In this document: in pieces, positions 32,300-39,405 of the stretch
How the letters are laid out: each line of letters begins with the position of its first letter
How positions within the stretch are numbered: position 1 is the first letter of the stretch
NCBI GenBank assembly: GCA_964591245.1
Contig: CAZPZZ010000026.1
Coordinates: 1 to 39,405, forward strand
DNA length: 39,405 bases
Source of the DNA: CAZPZZ01 sp964591245
GTDB taxonomy: Bacteria; Acidobacteriota; Vicinamibacteria; Vicinamibacterales; UBA8438
Reading direction: 5' to 3'
Position numbers and translations under genes: made by a program
The notes under the pieces: generated by a model
Seen by the model: the letters and a program-made list of their open reading frames with translations, nothing else
The model's database searches: none
Told to the model about the DNA's origin: nothing

Positions 32300-33430
32300 A
32301 TGTTGATGCCTTGGCCCGAGCTCGTCGCGTTTCTCGATGGCGGTATTCGAGAACTTATCGATACTGATTTTGCCCAGATCCGGTACGGCGATGTGGGCAT
32401 GGCGATCGTGCTTGCCATTGTTGTGGCCGTAGCATTGTTCGCGACGTTGCTACGGCTTGGCGTGGCTCGAAAGCGGCATGCGCGTCAGCACTCAGGGCAC
32501 GAAATCGATGTTGCTCATAGTAAGCGGCTACGAGTCCGCTTGCTACACACCGCACCCAAGGCGCTCCTAGCCGGAGCCCTGGCGATGCTTATCTTCTCGG
32601 TGGCCGATCCGTTTCTGACGGCAACGGAAGAGGTGAGCGGGTACGTGGAATCACGCGTGAGAATTGACCTGGTGGATACGTCAGGTTCGATGGCTTGGGA
32701 GTTCCCGGATACGAACAAGTCGAAGGCCGAGGTGGCTCGTGACGCGCATCTTGCATTCCTCGAGATGCGCCGGGAGAAGAACGACCGGGTGTCGTTGTGG
32801 CTGTTTTCCACGTATCCATACATGGTGGACGACTTCGTCATGGACGACGAACTCTATTACTACCAGGTCTGGGACGCGCCCTATGTCATGACCCAACGGC
32901 TGGACAAGGCCATGGTTGTGCCGCGCGACAAGGTACGGATTATTCCTGCTGAGGGAGATACCAACATCATCCGACCGCTTCAGGACATCGTGAAGCATTT
33001 CGACCGAGATGAAGCGACTGTCGGCCGTGGGGCCAACCAGAACAGGGCGGTTCTGATCATCACCGACGCGGCCGTTGATGAATTTCCAGACAGCGAGTTC
33101 GCCGAGATGAATAAGCGGAACATTGTTCCTTATCTCATCTATATCAATACCAGTGACGCTCGCACGGCGAGTTTTCTCCACCCGACGGTGCCGCAGCTTG
33201 TCGAACAGATTCAAGAGTATGGGGGAGACTATTTCGACGTGACTGACGAGGATAGCCTGGCCCGGGCCTACCAGGCGATTGACGAGCGTGAAGCCGTCAG
33301 GATGGAACTGAAGCACCGGGCCCTCAAGGTACCTATCTATTCCCGGTTTCTCTTGGTGGCAATGGGGCTTCTTGTCGTCGGGATTCCGGTCGGTTTCGTG
33401 TCCGAGCTGCTCTGGGGAACATCCCCGTGA
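32300..33430 (+). CDS. Membrane VWA-domain protein (MxaC/BatA-like)
   Basis: This 376-residue protein has two N-terminal membrane helices (about 33-53 and 88-106), a large VWA domain (about 118-335) and a C-terminal helix (about 349-371, FLLVAMGLLVVGIPVGF). The MIDAS is complete: Asp126-Ser128-Ser130 (DLVDTSGSM), Thr in EGDTNIIRPL and IITDAAVD for the third site. BatA- and MxaC-type proteins have the same helix-VWA-helix plan and work with MoxR ATPases at the membrane. The VWA domain should face the periplasm. The start is ATG 32300, five bases after the preceding stop. Confidence 0.82.
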   Translation: MLMPWPELVAFLDGGIRELIDTDFAQIRYGDVGMAIVLAIVVAVALFATLLRLGVARKRHARQHSGHEIDVAHSKRLRVRLLHTAPKALLAGALAMLIFSVADPFLTATEEVSGYVESRVRIDLVDTSGSMAWEFPDTNKSKAEVARDAHLAFLEMRREKNDRVSLWLFSTYPYMVDDFVMDDELYYYQVWDAPYVMTQRLDKAMVVPRDKVRIIPAEGDTNIIRPLQDIVKHFDRDEATVGRGANQNRAVLIITDAAVDEFPDSEFAEMNKRNIVPYLIYINTSDARTASFLHPTVPQLVEQIQEYGGDYFDVTDEDSLARAYQAIDEREAVRMELKHRALKVPIYSRFLLVAMGLLVVGIPVGFVSELLWGTSP

Positions 33431-33483
33431 GGAGTGACATCGCTGCGGTTATCTCCACACGGCTTGCGTAGGGGCATTATTTT

Positions 33484-34149
33484 ATGCGACTCACAGATTT
33501 ACTCGATAGAGACAATTCGTTCAGGTATCTCGTCGGCTTGATCCTTTCTCTCGTGTTCTTCTTCGCGGTGTGGATGCCGTCCAGAAGCTTGTCAGCGTTC
33601 TATGCCAACCTGGAGGGCTTGAGCGTGAGCGTCGAGCGTGCGGATTACGAGACGGCCGAGATGCAACTCGATGAGGTCACGGCTTTCTACGAGGCGAGTC
33701 GGCTGTGGGGCATGCAGCGGTTCGTTGATTCGTATCTCTTCCAAGACGCGTTTCTCCAGCAGGCTTCGTACAGCTACCTTGTTGGCGACTTTCAGAACGT
33801 TGTCGAGGATTTGTCTGACGAAGTCGATGATCCACGTGCATCCCATCTCCTGGGGAGTGCCAAGTTCATGCTGGCAAGGCAGCGTTATCGGGCCATTGAC
33901 CCCGAGAATCCAGACGCCCAGAGGATGAAGGAAGCCATCATCCTCGAGGTTATGGAGACGGTAAATGCCGACTATGAACGGGCGTTACGCAGTGACCTGA
34001 CGGAGCGGTTTGACTACAAGTGGAATTACGATTTGACGAGCAATCCCGAGGCGGTGCGTCGTGCGTTGGAAGCGCCGCGTGAGATCGAACCACCCGAGCT
34101 GGAGCAGATGAAAGGCGAGGGAACACCAGTCCGCCGACGTCGGGGTTGA
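33484..34149 (+). CDS. Small membrane-anchored helical protein (MxaK-like position)
   Basis: This 221-residue protein has one N-terminal membrane helix (about 16-34, LVGLILSLVFFFAVWMPSR) and then a mostly helical periplasmic part with TPR-like spacing (YANLEGLSVSVERADYETAE, QASYSYLVGDFQNVVEDLSD, SHLLGSAKFMLARQRY). The tail ends in a basic RRRRG. MxaK of methylotrophs has the same size, anchor and place between two VWA genes, mxaC and mxaL. There is no strong sequence motif, so the assignment rests on layout and order. Confidence 0.6.
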   Translation: MRLTDLLDRDNSFRYLVGLILSLVFFFAVWMPSRSLSAFYANLEGLSVSVERADYETAEMQLDEVTAFYEASRLWGMQRFVDSYLFQDAFLQQASYSYLVGDFQNVVEDLSDEVDDPRASHLLGSAKFMLARQRYRAIDPENPDAQRMKEAIILEVMETVNADYERALRSDLTERFDYKWNYDLTSNPEAVRRALEAPREIEPPELEQMKGEGTPVRRRRG

Positions 34150-34224
34150 TCTGTGTCTCCACAGCTTTGGCGGGCATGGCCCGCCGGGTCTGCGTAGTAC
34201 GATCGTAGGATATACACGCGAGTC

Positions 34225-35313
34225 ATGAACCTCATCAGCAGCCTGTTCCGGGAGAGCGTTGAGTTTGGCGCGCCCGAGTATTTGGCCATTGTCCCCATCG
34301 CTGGCTTATTGCTGGTGTTCGGTCTATTGGTGTTTGCGGTACGTCTGCAGCTCAGGCCAGCGCACACCGAGGGGTCGAACTACCCGTTCTTCGGCCATAT
34401 CAAGTTCTGGTTTTTTGCCATCATGGCCTTGATGTTGGTGGCCGTAGCGGCCGCGCGCCCGTTCTGGGTGTACGGTGGGTCCAGCTTTAAGCGTGGCGAT
34501 GTGGATGTCGTTGTGGCGATAGACGCGTCGGCATCGATGTGGGTGAAAGATCTCGGCCCGTCTCGGCTTAACTTGGCGGTACGGGAAGCATTGAGCCTGT
34601 ATACGCAAGACATTCTCACGCCAGGCGACCGCACTGCCGTGTATGTGTGGGGCACGACCACGCTTCGTCGTGCCCACATGTCCTCGAACGCCGAGCGATT
34701 TGTCGAGGAGGTCGGTCGGATCGCGCCGCCTCCGAACCTGACGGGCGATGCGTTCCCGTGGGACAGTGACATTGCGACGGCGTTTGAGTCGATCTATCTG
34801 TCGCTGGACAACCAGGACCGCTTCGAGTCGGGTGAGGACGATTGGACGCCAGAGGAACGGACTGACCGGCTCGTACTGCTGTTCACCGACGGAGACTTCC
34901 TGATCGACGGCGAACAGATGAGCCGCCTGGATGTCGCGTTAGGCGAGTTCAGGCGGCGAGGTCTCACCATCTATCCCGTGGCGATTGCCAGTCGTACGGG
35001 GGTCAGAGTCGACTCCGTCCTGCAAGACTACGTGCGGGGCGTCGACTACGACGAAACTCTAGAGGCCGATCTCGAGGGGCAACGTACACGGCTCGGGCTC
35101 GACGGTATCTCGATGGTTGTACAACGAACTGACGGCCGATCCGTGATCGTCGACAGCCCGCAAATTACGTCAGCTACCTTTCTTAGGAATGTCGTTGATT
35201 CCCACCGAAGCGTCTCGTTTCAGCTCATTCCCGCCGAAGATCAGCAGGAAGTCTGGCAATGGGTCGTCATGCTTGCGATTATCGTACTCGTCGTCGCGAT
35301 GCTCGTGTACTGA
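34225..35313 (+). CDS. Membrane VWA-domain protein (MxaL-like)
   Basis: This 362-residue protein has two N-terminal membrane helices (about 19-40 and 60-79), a VWA domain (about 93-300) and a C-terminal membrane helix (about 343-361, VVMLAIIVLVVAMLVY). The MIDAS is Asp100-Ser102-Ser104 (VAIDASASM), with Thr in PPPNLTGDAF and LLFTDGDFLIDGE as further metal-site elements. It is the second VWA gene of the cluster, where mxaL lies in methylotrophs; MxaL is needed for calcium insertion into methanol dehydrogenase there. It ends the plus-strand cluster and converges with the TPR gene. Confidence 0.8.
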   Translation: MNLISSLFRESVEFGAPEYLAIVPIAGLLLVFGLLVFAVRLQLRPAHTEGSNYPFFGHIKFWFFAIMALMLVAVAAARPFWVYGGSSFKRGDVDVVVAIDASASMWVKDLGPSRLNLAVREALSLYTQDILTPGDRTAVYVWGTTTLRRAHMSSNAERFVEEVGRIAPPPNLTGDAFPWDSDIATAFESIYLSLDNQDRFESGEDDWTPEERTDRLVLLFTDGDFLIDGEQMSRLDVALGEFRRRGLTIYPVAIASRTGVRVDSVLQDYVRGVDYDETLEADLEGQRTRLGLDGISMVVQRTDGRSVIVDSPQITSATFLRNVVDSHRSVSFQLIPAEDQQEVWQWVVMLAIIVLVVAMLVY

Positions 35314-35350
35314 GCTCCGCTCGGGTATGTGCACCGGGAGCATAGTCCCC

Positions 35351-36949
35351 CTAGAATCGCGACGCACGTAGCCACGTATCGGAACGCAGCCAACTCTTGG
35401 CCAAATCGTCATCCACGGTACTGTCGGTGCGGCCCTGCGCCTCGATGGCTGTTTTCAGTCCGAATAGCGACCAGCCATTGTGTTGGTGGTCGGCAAGTTC
35501 GTCGCGGTAGACCTGTTCTGCCTCCGAGTAACGTTCCATTTCCAGCAGTATCGCGCCCAGCCAGTGCCGCGCCGCGAACGGCAAGGGCTCAGGTTCGTCA
35601 TACATCAGAGAGTCTTCGAGCTCGACCGCCTGCTTGAAGGAGGCGATGGCGTCCTCGAACTCACCAGCCTCCCGGTGTAACTCGCCTTTGAGAATGGCGG
35701 CTACGGTGCCGAGCAGGCTCTCGGCGGAGTGGAAACGCATCTGCGCCTCAGATGTGGCCGCGGTTTCCGTGACCCGGTCCAAATACACCTTCGCGAAGTC
35801 GGCGCTGCCTTCGCGTAGATACGCATACCCGTGCGCGAAGTCCCACAGCCCTCCCTCGACGTCGCCCTCCGGGCGGTCGGTCACGTCGAGCACCTCGTCG
35901 AATCGTCCGAAGCGCAGCAAGGTAAGCGCGTGGAACACACTGTTGCCAGTCAGCTTGTGATAGTCCTTACCGGCCTGAATGGCCACGGCGCCCTGTCCAT
36001 CCATTGATGCCGCGAAAAGCAGCATATGCAGATTGTGTTGCGGATAGATCGCGATGCCGCTGCCGAACGCTGCTTTCTGGTCTGAGTGCCAGGCGCGCGT
36101 GTTCGACCGGACGCCGTCGGCCCACCGGCCAACCTCGTTCCAGGTATGAGATGGCATGTGATTGATGTGGCTGGCCCCGGGGACTGCGCTTCCCAGGTGC
36201 TCCGCACAGGCCTCCGCCTTGTCCGGACGGCTCGTTGATTCGGTCGCGTGAATGTAGAGGTGGCACGCGCCTGGATGTTTGATGTCACGCTCCAGCACGC
36301 CTTCGAGCACCGCGTGAAGCCGTTGCACGCGCGGATCGTTGAGATCCCTGGTGCCACGGCGTGGTTCGAGCAGAAAGAGAGCGTCTCCGAAGAGTGTGGC
36401 CGCATCGAGGTCATCGGGATACAGTTCGGTCAGCACCTGCATTGCTTCGGCATAGGCTTCGTCCTGTTCTCGCCGTGCGTCGACCTCGAAGTTCTCGACG
36501 TAACGTACCGAGAGCGCGTCGATATACGCACGTTCCTTGGCAGAGGCATGTACCTCCGATAGCCGGCGGGCCTCTTGTACCGCGGCGTAGGCGTGTGGGG
36601 CTTCTGGGGGTCGCATGGGACCGTTGAGATAGGAGCCCCATGCCCAGGCCTCGCCCCAGTAGCAGATCGCGCAGTTCGGATCCCGCTTCCAGGCCTCACG
36701 GAAGGATCGGACGGCATCGACCTTGGCGAAGGAATACATCAGCTGCATCCCCTGGTTGAAGAACCGCTGTGTTTCTTCGTTTTCTGAGGAAATGTCGAAC
36801 GTGTATGGGCCGAGTACTTCGAGGTAGAAGGGAATCGGCTCGCGATAGGGCTCAGGTAGTTCGGCAGAGTCCTGTGCGAGGGTGGTCCCCGCGGTGAACA
36901 GGGCAGTCGCCGTGAGCAGCCATACACTCAAAATTGTAGATTTATGCAT
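35351..36949 (-). CDS. Secreted TPR-repeat protein
   Basis: This 532-residue protein has a signal peptide (MHKSTILSVWLLTATALFTA, cleavage near 25) and helical repeats throughout. FFNQGMQLMYSFAKVDAVRS and AICYWGEAWAWGSYLN start the first repeats, HPGACHLYIHATES and SHINHMPSHTW form a distinctive His-rich central segment, and AGEFEDAIASFKQAVELE and YSEAEQVYRDELADH are late TPR units. The CHLYIHATE and HMPSH blocks mark a family of secreted TPR proteins common in uncultured and soil bacteria; the clustered histidines might bind metal, but function is unknown. A strong GGAGGAG ribosome site supports ATG 36949. Confidence 0.85.
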   Translation of the reverse strand: MHKSTILSVWLLTATALFTAGTTLAQDSAELPEPYREPIPFYLEVLGPYTFDISSENEETQRFFNQGMQLMYSFAKVDAVRSFREAWKRDPNCAICYWGEAWAWGSYLNGPMRPPEAPHAYAAVQEARRLSEVHASAKERAYIDALSVRYVENFEVDARREQDEAYAEAMQVLTELYPDDLDAATLFGDALFLLEPRRGTRDLNDPRVQRLHAVLEGVLERDIKHPGACHLYIHATESTSRPDKAEACAEHLGSAVPGASHINHMPSHTWNEVGRWADGVRSNTRAWHSDQKAAFGSGIAIYPQHNLHMLLFAASMDGQGAVAIQAGKDYHKLTGNSVFHALTLLRFGRFDEVLDVTDRPEGDVEGGLWDFAHGYAYLREGSADFAKVYLDRVTETAATSEAQMRFHSAESLLGTVAAILKGELHREAGEFEDAIASFKQAVELEDSLMYDEPEPLPFAARHWLGAILLEMERYSEAEQVYRDELADHQHNGWSLFGLKTAIEAQGRTDSTVDDDLAKSWLRSDTWLRASRF

Positions 36950-37108
36950 GCTGTCGAATCTCCTCCAGCTTCATCCTATACGGTGAACTGTGAATCAGAT
37001 GCGGCGGAGGTCTTGAATGATCCCGCCGGTCTGGTGACGAAAGGCGATCGTGTTTCTGTCGAAAAAAATGTTGCGCGTAGCCAAGTTGCGGTGTGAGCGA
37101 TATCTCAT

Positions 37109-37765
37109 TCAGATATTGATCTCGGGAACGTCGCCGTTGGTGATCAATTCAGGTTCCGTGGCTTCGCGGATCTCTGCGACGGAGGTTCCTGGCGCTCGTT
37201 CGAGCAGGTGGAGCCCATCGGGGGAGATCTCAATGACTGCCAGAGACGTGACGAGCGTGTTGACGACCTGCTTCCCGGTCAAAGGCAAGCCACATGTGTT
37301 CAGAATCTTCTTGTCGCCACGCTTCGACAGGTGATCCATGACGATCAGGACTCGCTTGGCGCCGCTCACCAGATCCATGGCGCCACCTGGCCCCTTCACC
37401 ACGGCCCCGGGGATCATCCAATTTGCGAGATCTCCGTTCTGTGAGACCTGCATTGCGCCGAGGATTGCGAGATCGATATGTCCACCACGAATCATCGCGA
37501 AACTCTGCGCGCTACTGAAGAAGCTGGCGCCCGGGACGGTAGTGACAGTCTCTTTCCCAGCATTGATGAGGTCGGCATCGAGTTCTGCCTCTGTGGGATA
37601 GGGGCCGATTCCGAGGAGACCATTTTCGCTCTGGAGCTTTGCCTCGACGTCGTTCGGGATGAAGTTGGCACATAACGTGGGAATGCCGATCCCAAGGTTG
37701 ACGTAATAACCGTCTTTGATTTCGTGGGCGGCACGTGCCGCCATCTGTTCGCGCGTCAGGGGCAT
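37109..37765 (-). CDS. scoB: 3-oxoacid CoA-transferase subunit B
   Basis: This 218-residue subunit of a succinyl-CoA:3-ketoacid-type CoA-transferase transfers CoA between succinyl-CoA and acetoacetate or a related acid. It shows the GYYVNLGIGIPTLCANF opening, the catalytic glutamate Glu47 in SENGLLGIGP, GGHIDLAILGAMQVS and the GPGGAMDLVSGAKRV block. Start ATG 37765 (MPLTREQMAARAA) has a GGAGAG about 8 bp upstream; the GTG at 37798 adds 11 unconserved residues. These enzymes need an A subunit, whose gene is normally adjacent. Here the gene before it is an M20 peptidase and the gene after it a TPR protein, so the partner must be encoded elsewhere. Confidence 0.94.
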   Translation of the reverse strand: MPLTREQMAARAAHEIKDGYYVNLGIGIPTLCANFIPNDVEAKLQSENGLLGIGPYPTEAELDADLINAGKETVTTVPGASFFSSAQSFAMIRGGHIDLAILGAMQVSQNGDLANWMIPGAVVKGPGGAMDLVSGAKRVLIVMDHLSKRGDKKILNTCGLPLTGKQVVNTLVTSLAVIEISPDGLHLLERAPGTSVAEIREATEPELITNGDVPEINI

Positions 37766-37813
37766 AGTTCCATCTCTCCGGGCGCCCAGGGTACTCACCG
37801 TTCCTAAGCTTCG

Positions 37814-39280
37814 TCAACCGCTGGTGAGGTCGGCGAGCGCGGCAACATACATCCGTAGGCTCAATCGGAGACGTTCGACGGTCATGAACTCGTGGTCGCT
37901 ATGGCCCGTGTAAGGCTCGTTAGGCATGGCGGGGCCGAAGTTCACCCCATTGGGTAACAGCCGTGCCTGGGTGCCGCCACCGATCGTGATCGGTTCTGCT
38001 GTTTTCTGTCCAGTGTAGTGGCGAAAAACTTGGAGCAGGGTCGGGATGTGTGGCGCCGATTTCAGGTGATAGGGGTCGCCTATGTCGAGGGTACGGTCGA
38101 GGGCGATGGTCTGTCGTCGAGCCCATGCGTCAAGCGCGTCGTGGATGGAGGTCTCGACGTCTTCACGCGTACGTCCCATTGGACGACGAATGTTGATCCC
38201 TGCGGTGAGTTCGCCGTCGTTTCCCGTCCCGAGCGTGGTCAAGGCCAGTGTTAGCGGTCCCATGAACGGATCCTGATACCCGACCGCACCGAAACGCTCT
38301 GCGTGGTGTCCTGTGCCCACGAGGTCGTTGATGAACTGCACCATCCTCGAGACTTGTGTCTTGGGCCAGGTCTGTGTGCCGAGTAACGCAGCCAGGTGGG
38401 TGATGGCGTTGCAGCCTTGACTCGGTTCCGATGAGTGCGTGGCGCTGCCCTCGGCATGGATCTGGAGCGTGTCTGGACTTGCATCGAAGCGGAAGCGTAC
38501 GTCCCGTTCCTCGGCGGCGTGTGTGTGTAGGGCGGCGATTAGATCGCTGGTCGGCCCTACAATGCTGGCTTCTGCCTCGGCTGGGATCTGGGCTAGGAAG
38601 CGTCCGCCACGGAATGAGGCAAGGTAGGCGCCCTGGCACCGTGGGGGTGATTCCGGAGGCACACTGACGTAGATGGCACCGGTGCCTCGCTCGGCGGTTA
38701 CGACTGGATAGAACGCATCGAGTGCGATGTTGGTTTGCGGCGGTGTCCATCCTGCCAGAAACTCACGAAATGGTGTCCAATCAGATTCCTCGGTCAAGGA
38801 GATGATCAACTCCACGCGGTGGGTGGCTGGTAGGCTGTGGTCGCGGAGGGCCTTCATGGTGTAGATGGCTGCGGCAAGAGGACCTTTATCGTCTTCCACC
38901 CCTCGGCCGAGTAGGCGACCTGGTTCCGAGTGCAGATCGAGTGTGAAGGGATCGGTGGCCCACCGTTGCTCGTCCGCTGGGCGAACGTCAGCATGGGTCA
39001 GCAGGCCTATTCGTTGCGGACTGTTTCCGACACCAAGGAGCACGGCGGCGCCATGATCTTCCATATCCAAGCCGAGCGTGAGCGCGAGTCTGCGTAGATA
39101 CGACTTGAGACGGAGGAATTCAGGGTTGTGCGCGTTAGCCCGGTCTGGGCTTGCCACGGTGCGAAACGCGACCAAGTCAGCAAGTGTCGAAATGACCGTC
39201 TCGAAATAACGCGTGACGGCATCATCCGCGACTCTTGTCGTCGTTGTAGACAGTGGTCGGAATTGGTCTGTGTCTGTCAT
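37814..39280 (-). CDS. M20-family dipeptidase (PepV-like)
   Basis: This 488-residue zinc peptidase of the M20 family resembles PepV-type dipeptidases in length and motifs. Metal-site residues are His96 and Asp98 (LLTHADVRPA), Asp130 (GRGVEDDKGPL) and Glu164-Glu165 (SLTEESDW). The late block GGGTQARLLPNGVNFGPAMP and GHSDHEFM carries the remaining histidine ligand. No signal peptide is seen, so it is probably cytoplasmic and cleaves short peptides. It lies 48 bp before scoB on the same strand and may be co-transcribed with it. Confidence 0.9.
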   Translation of the reverse strand: MTDTDQFRPLSTTTTRVADDAVTRYFETVISTLADLVAFRTVASPDRANAHNPEFLRLKSYLRRLALTLGLDMEDHGAAVLLGVGNSPQRIGLLTHADVRPADEQRWATDPFTLDLHSEPGRLLGRGVEDDKGPLAAAIYTMKALRDHSLPATHRVELIISLTEESDWTPFREFLAGWTPPQTNIALDAFYPVVTAERGTGAIYVSVPPESPPRCQGAYLASFRGGRFLAQIPAEAEASIVGPTSDLIAALHTHAAEERDVRFRFDASPDTLQIHAEGSATHSSEPSQGCNAITHLAALLGTQTWPKTQVSRMVQFINDLVGTGHHAERFGAVGYQDPFMGPLTLALTTLGTGNDGELTAGINIRRPMGRTREDVETSIHDALDAWARRQTIALDRTLDIGDPYHLKSAPHIPTLLQVFRHYTGQKTAEPITIGGGTQARLLPNGVNFGPAMPNEPYTGHSDHEFMTVERLRLSLRMYVAALADLTSG

Positions 39281-39405
39281 CTAGGCCGTAGCGTCGTGTG
39301 CTAGTGTCCCTTCGTTATCAGCGTGTGCGGAGACCCGAGATCGCGGTCTCTGTGCAGAGCCGGGTGGTTGCCGTGTGGAACGGACACGACGGTTACACAC
39401 CCTCC

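Noticed and set aside
39300..39405. Hairpin GAGACC...GGTCTC at the right edge
   Set aside because: The 6-bp stem has no T-tract and no gene end directly before it on the plus strand, so I do not call it a terminator.

Overview
The window looks like a piece of a GC-rich (roughly 60%) bacterial chromosome. The best lineage clue is the secreted protein at 4181-5080. It has the layout of the 'VWFA-related Acidobacterial domain' family: signal peptide, a short beta domain, a DTSAS-type MIDAS, and a C-terminal YVLGF...ARRSYVA block. Together with secreted TPR, PEGA and regulatory-domain/beta-propeller proteins, this suggests Acidobacteriota, possibly a marine or uncultured member. That is an inference from gene content; there is no rRNA in the window. 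I saw no tRNA, rRNA, CRISPR array, insertion sequence, phage gene or attachment site.

Layout. 1-355 (minus): 5' end of a membrane-anchored sensor-like gene cut by the window edge. 758-1774 (plus): proline racemase/hydroxyproline epimerase family enzyme. 5080-1882 (minus): a secreted VWA protein, then a small HD-type (p)ppGpp hydrolase-like gene whose stop overlaps the start of a gamma-glutamyltransferase. 5130-9255 (plus): promoter with an overlapping palindromic operator-like site, the remnant of an ArsR/methyltransferase regulator, and full-length cobalamin-dependent methionine synthase. 9589-11806: rmuC and a GNAT acetyltransferase. 13278-11900 (minus): PEGA membrane protein and 3-methyladenine DNA glycosylase I. 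13296-14420: secreted tandem cyclophilin. 14446-17436: a tripartite tricarboxylate transporter in the order binding protein, TctB, TctA. 18211-17438 (minus): solitary ModA-like binding protein.

22491-18528 (minus) is a compact diaminopimelate/lysine operon: ACT-domain protein, dapB, dapA, dapD, dapE, with overlaps or tiny gaps between most genes. Divergent from it are a PIG3-type quinone oxidoreductase, a tiny SEC-C membrane protein and an aldo/keto reductase (22604-24964). A YkgJ-type cysteine-cluster protein follows at 25691-25047 (minus).

26072-35313 (plus) is the most interesting part. A small secreted protein and a large exported beta-propeller protein with a CMLCH haem-binding motif precede six genes: MoxR ATPase, DUF58, membrane beta protein, VWA, small membrane helical protein, VWA. 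The type, order and size of these match the mxaR-S-A-C-K-L block that matures calcium/PQQ methanol dehydrogenase in methylotrophs, but the structural genes mxaF/J/G/I are not in the window. The likely role is membrane-associated, chaperone-like maturation of a periplasmic enzyme whose identity is not shown here.

36949-35351 (minus) is a secreted TPR protein. 39280-37109 (minus) encodes an M20 dipeptidase and a 3-oxoacid CoA-transferase B subunit with no A subunit beside it.
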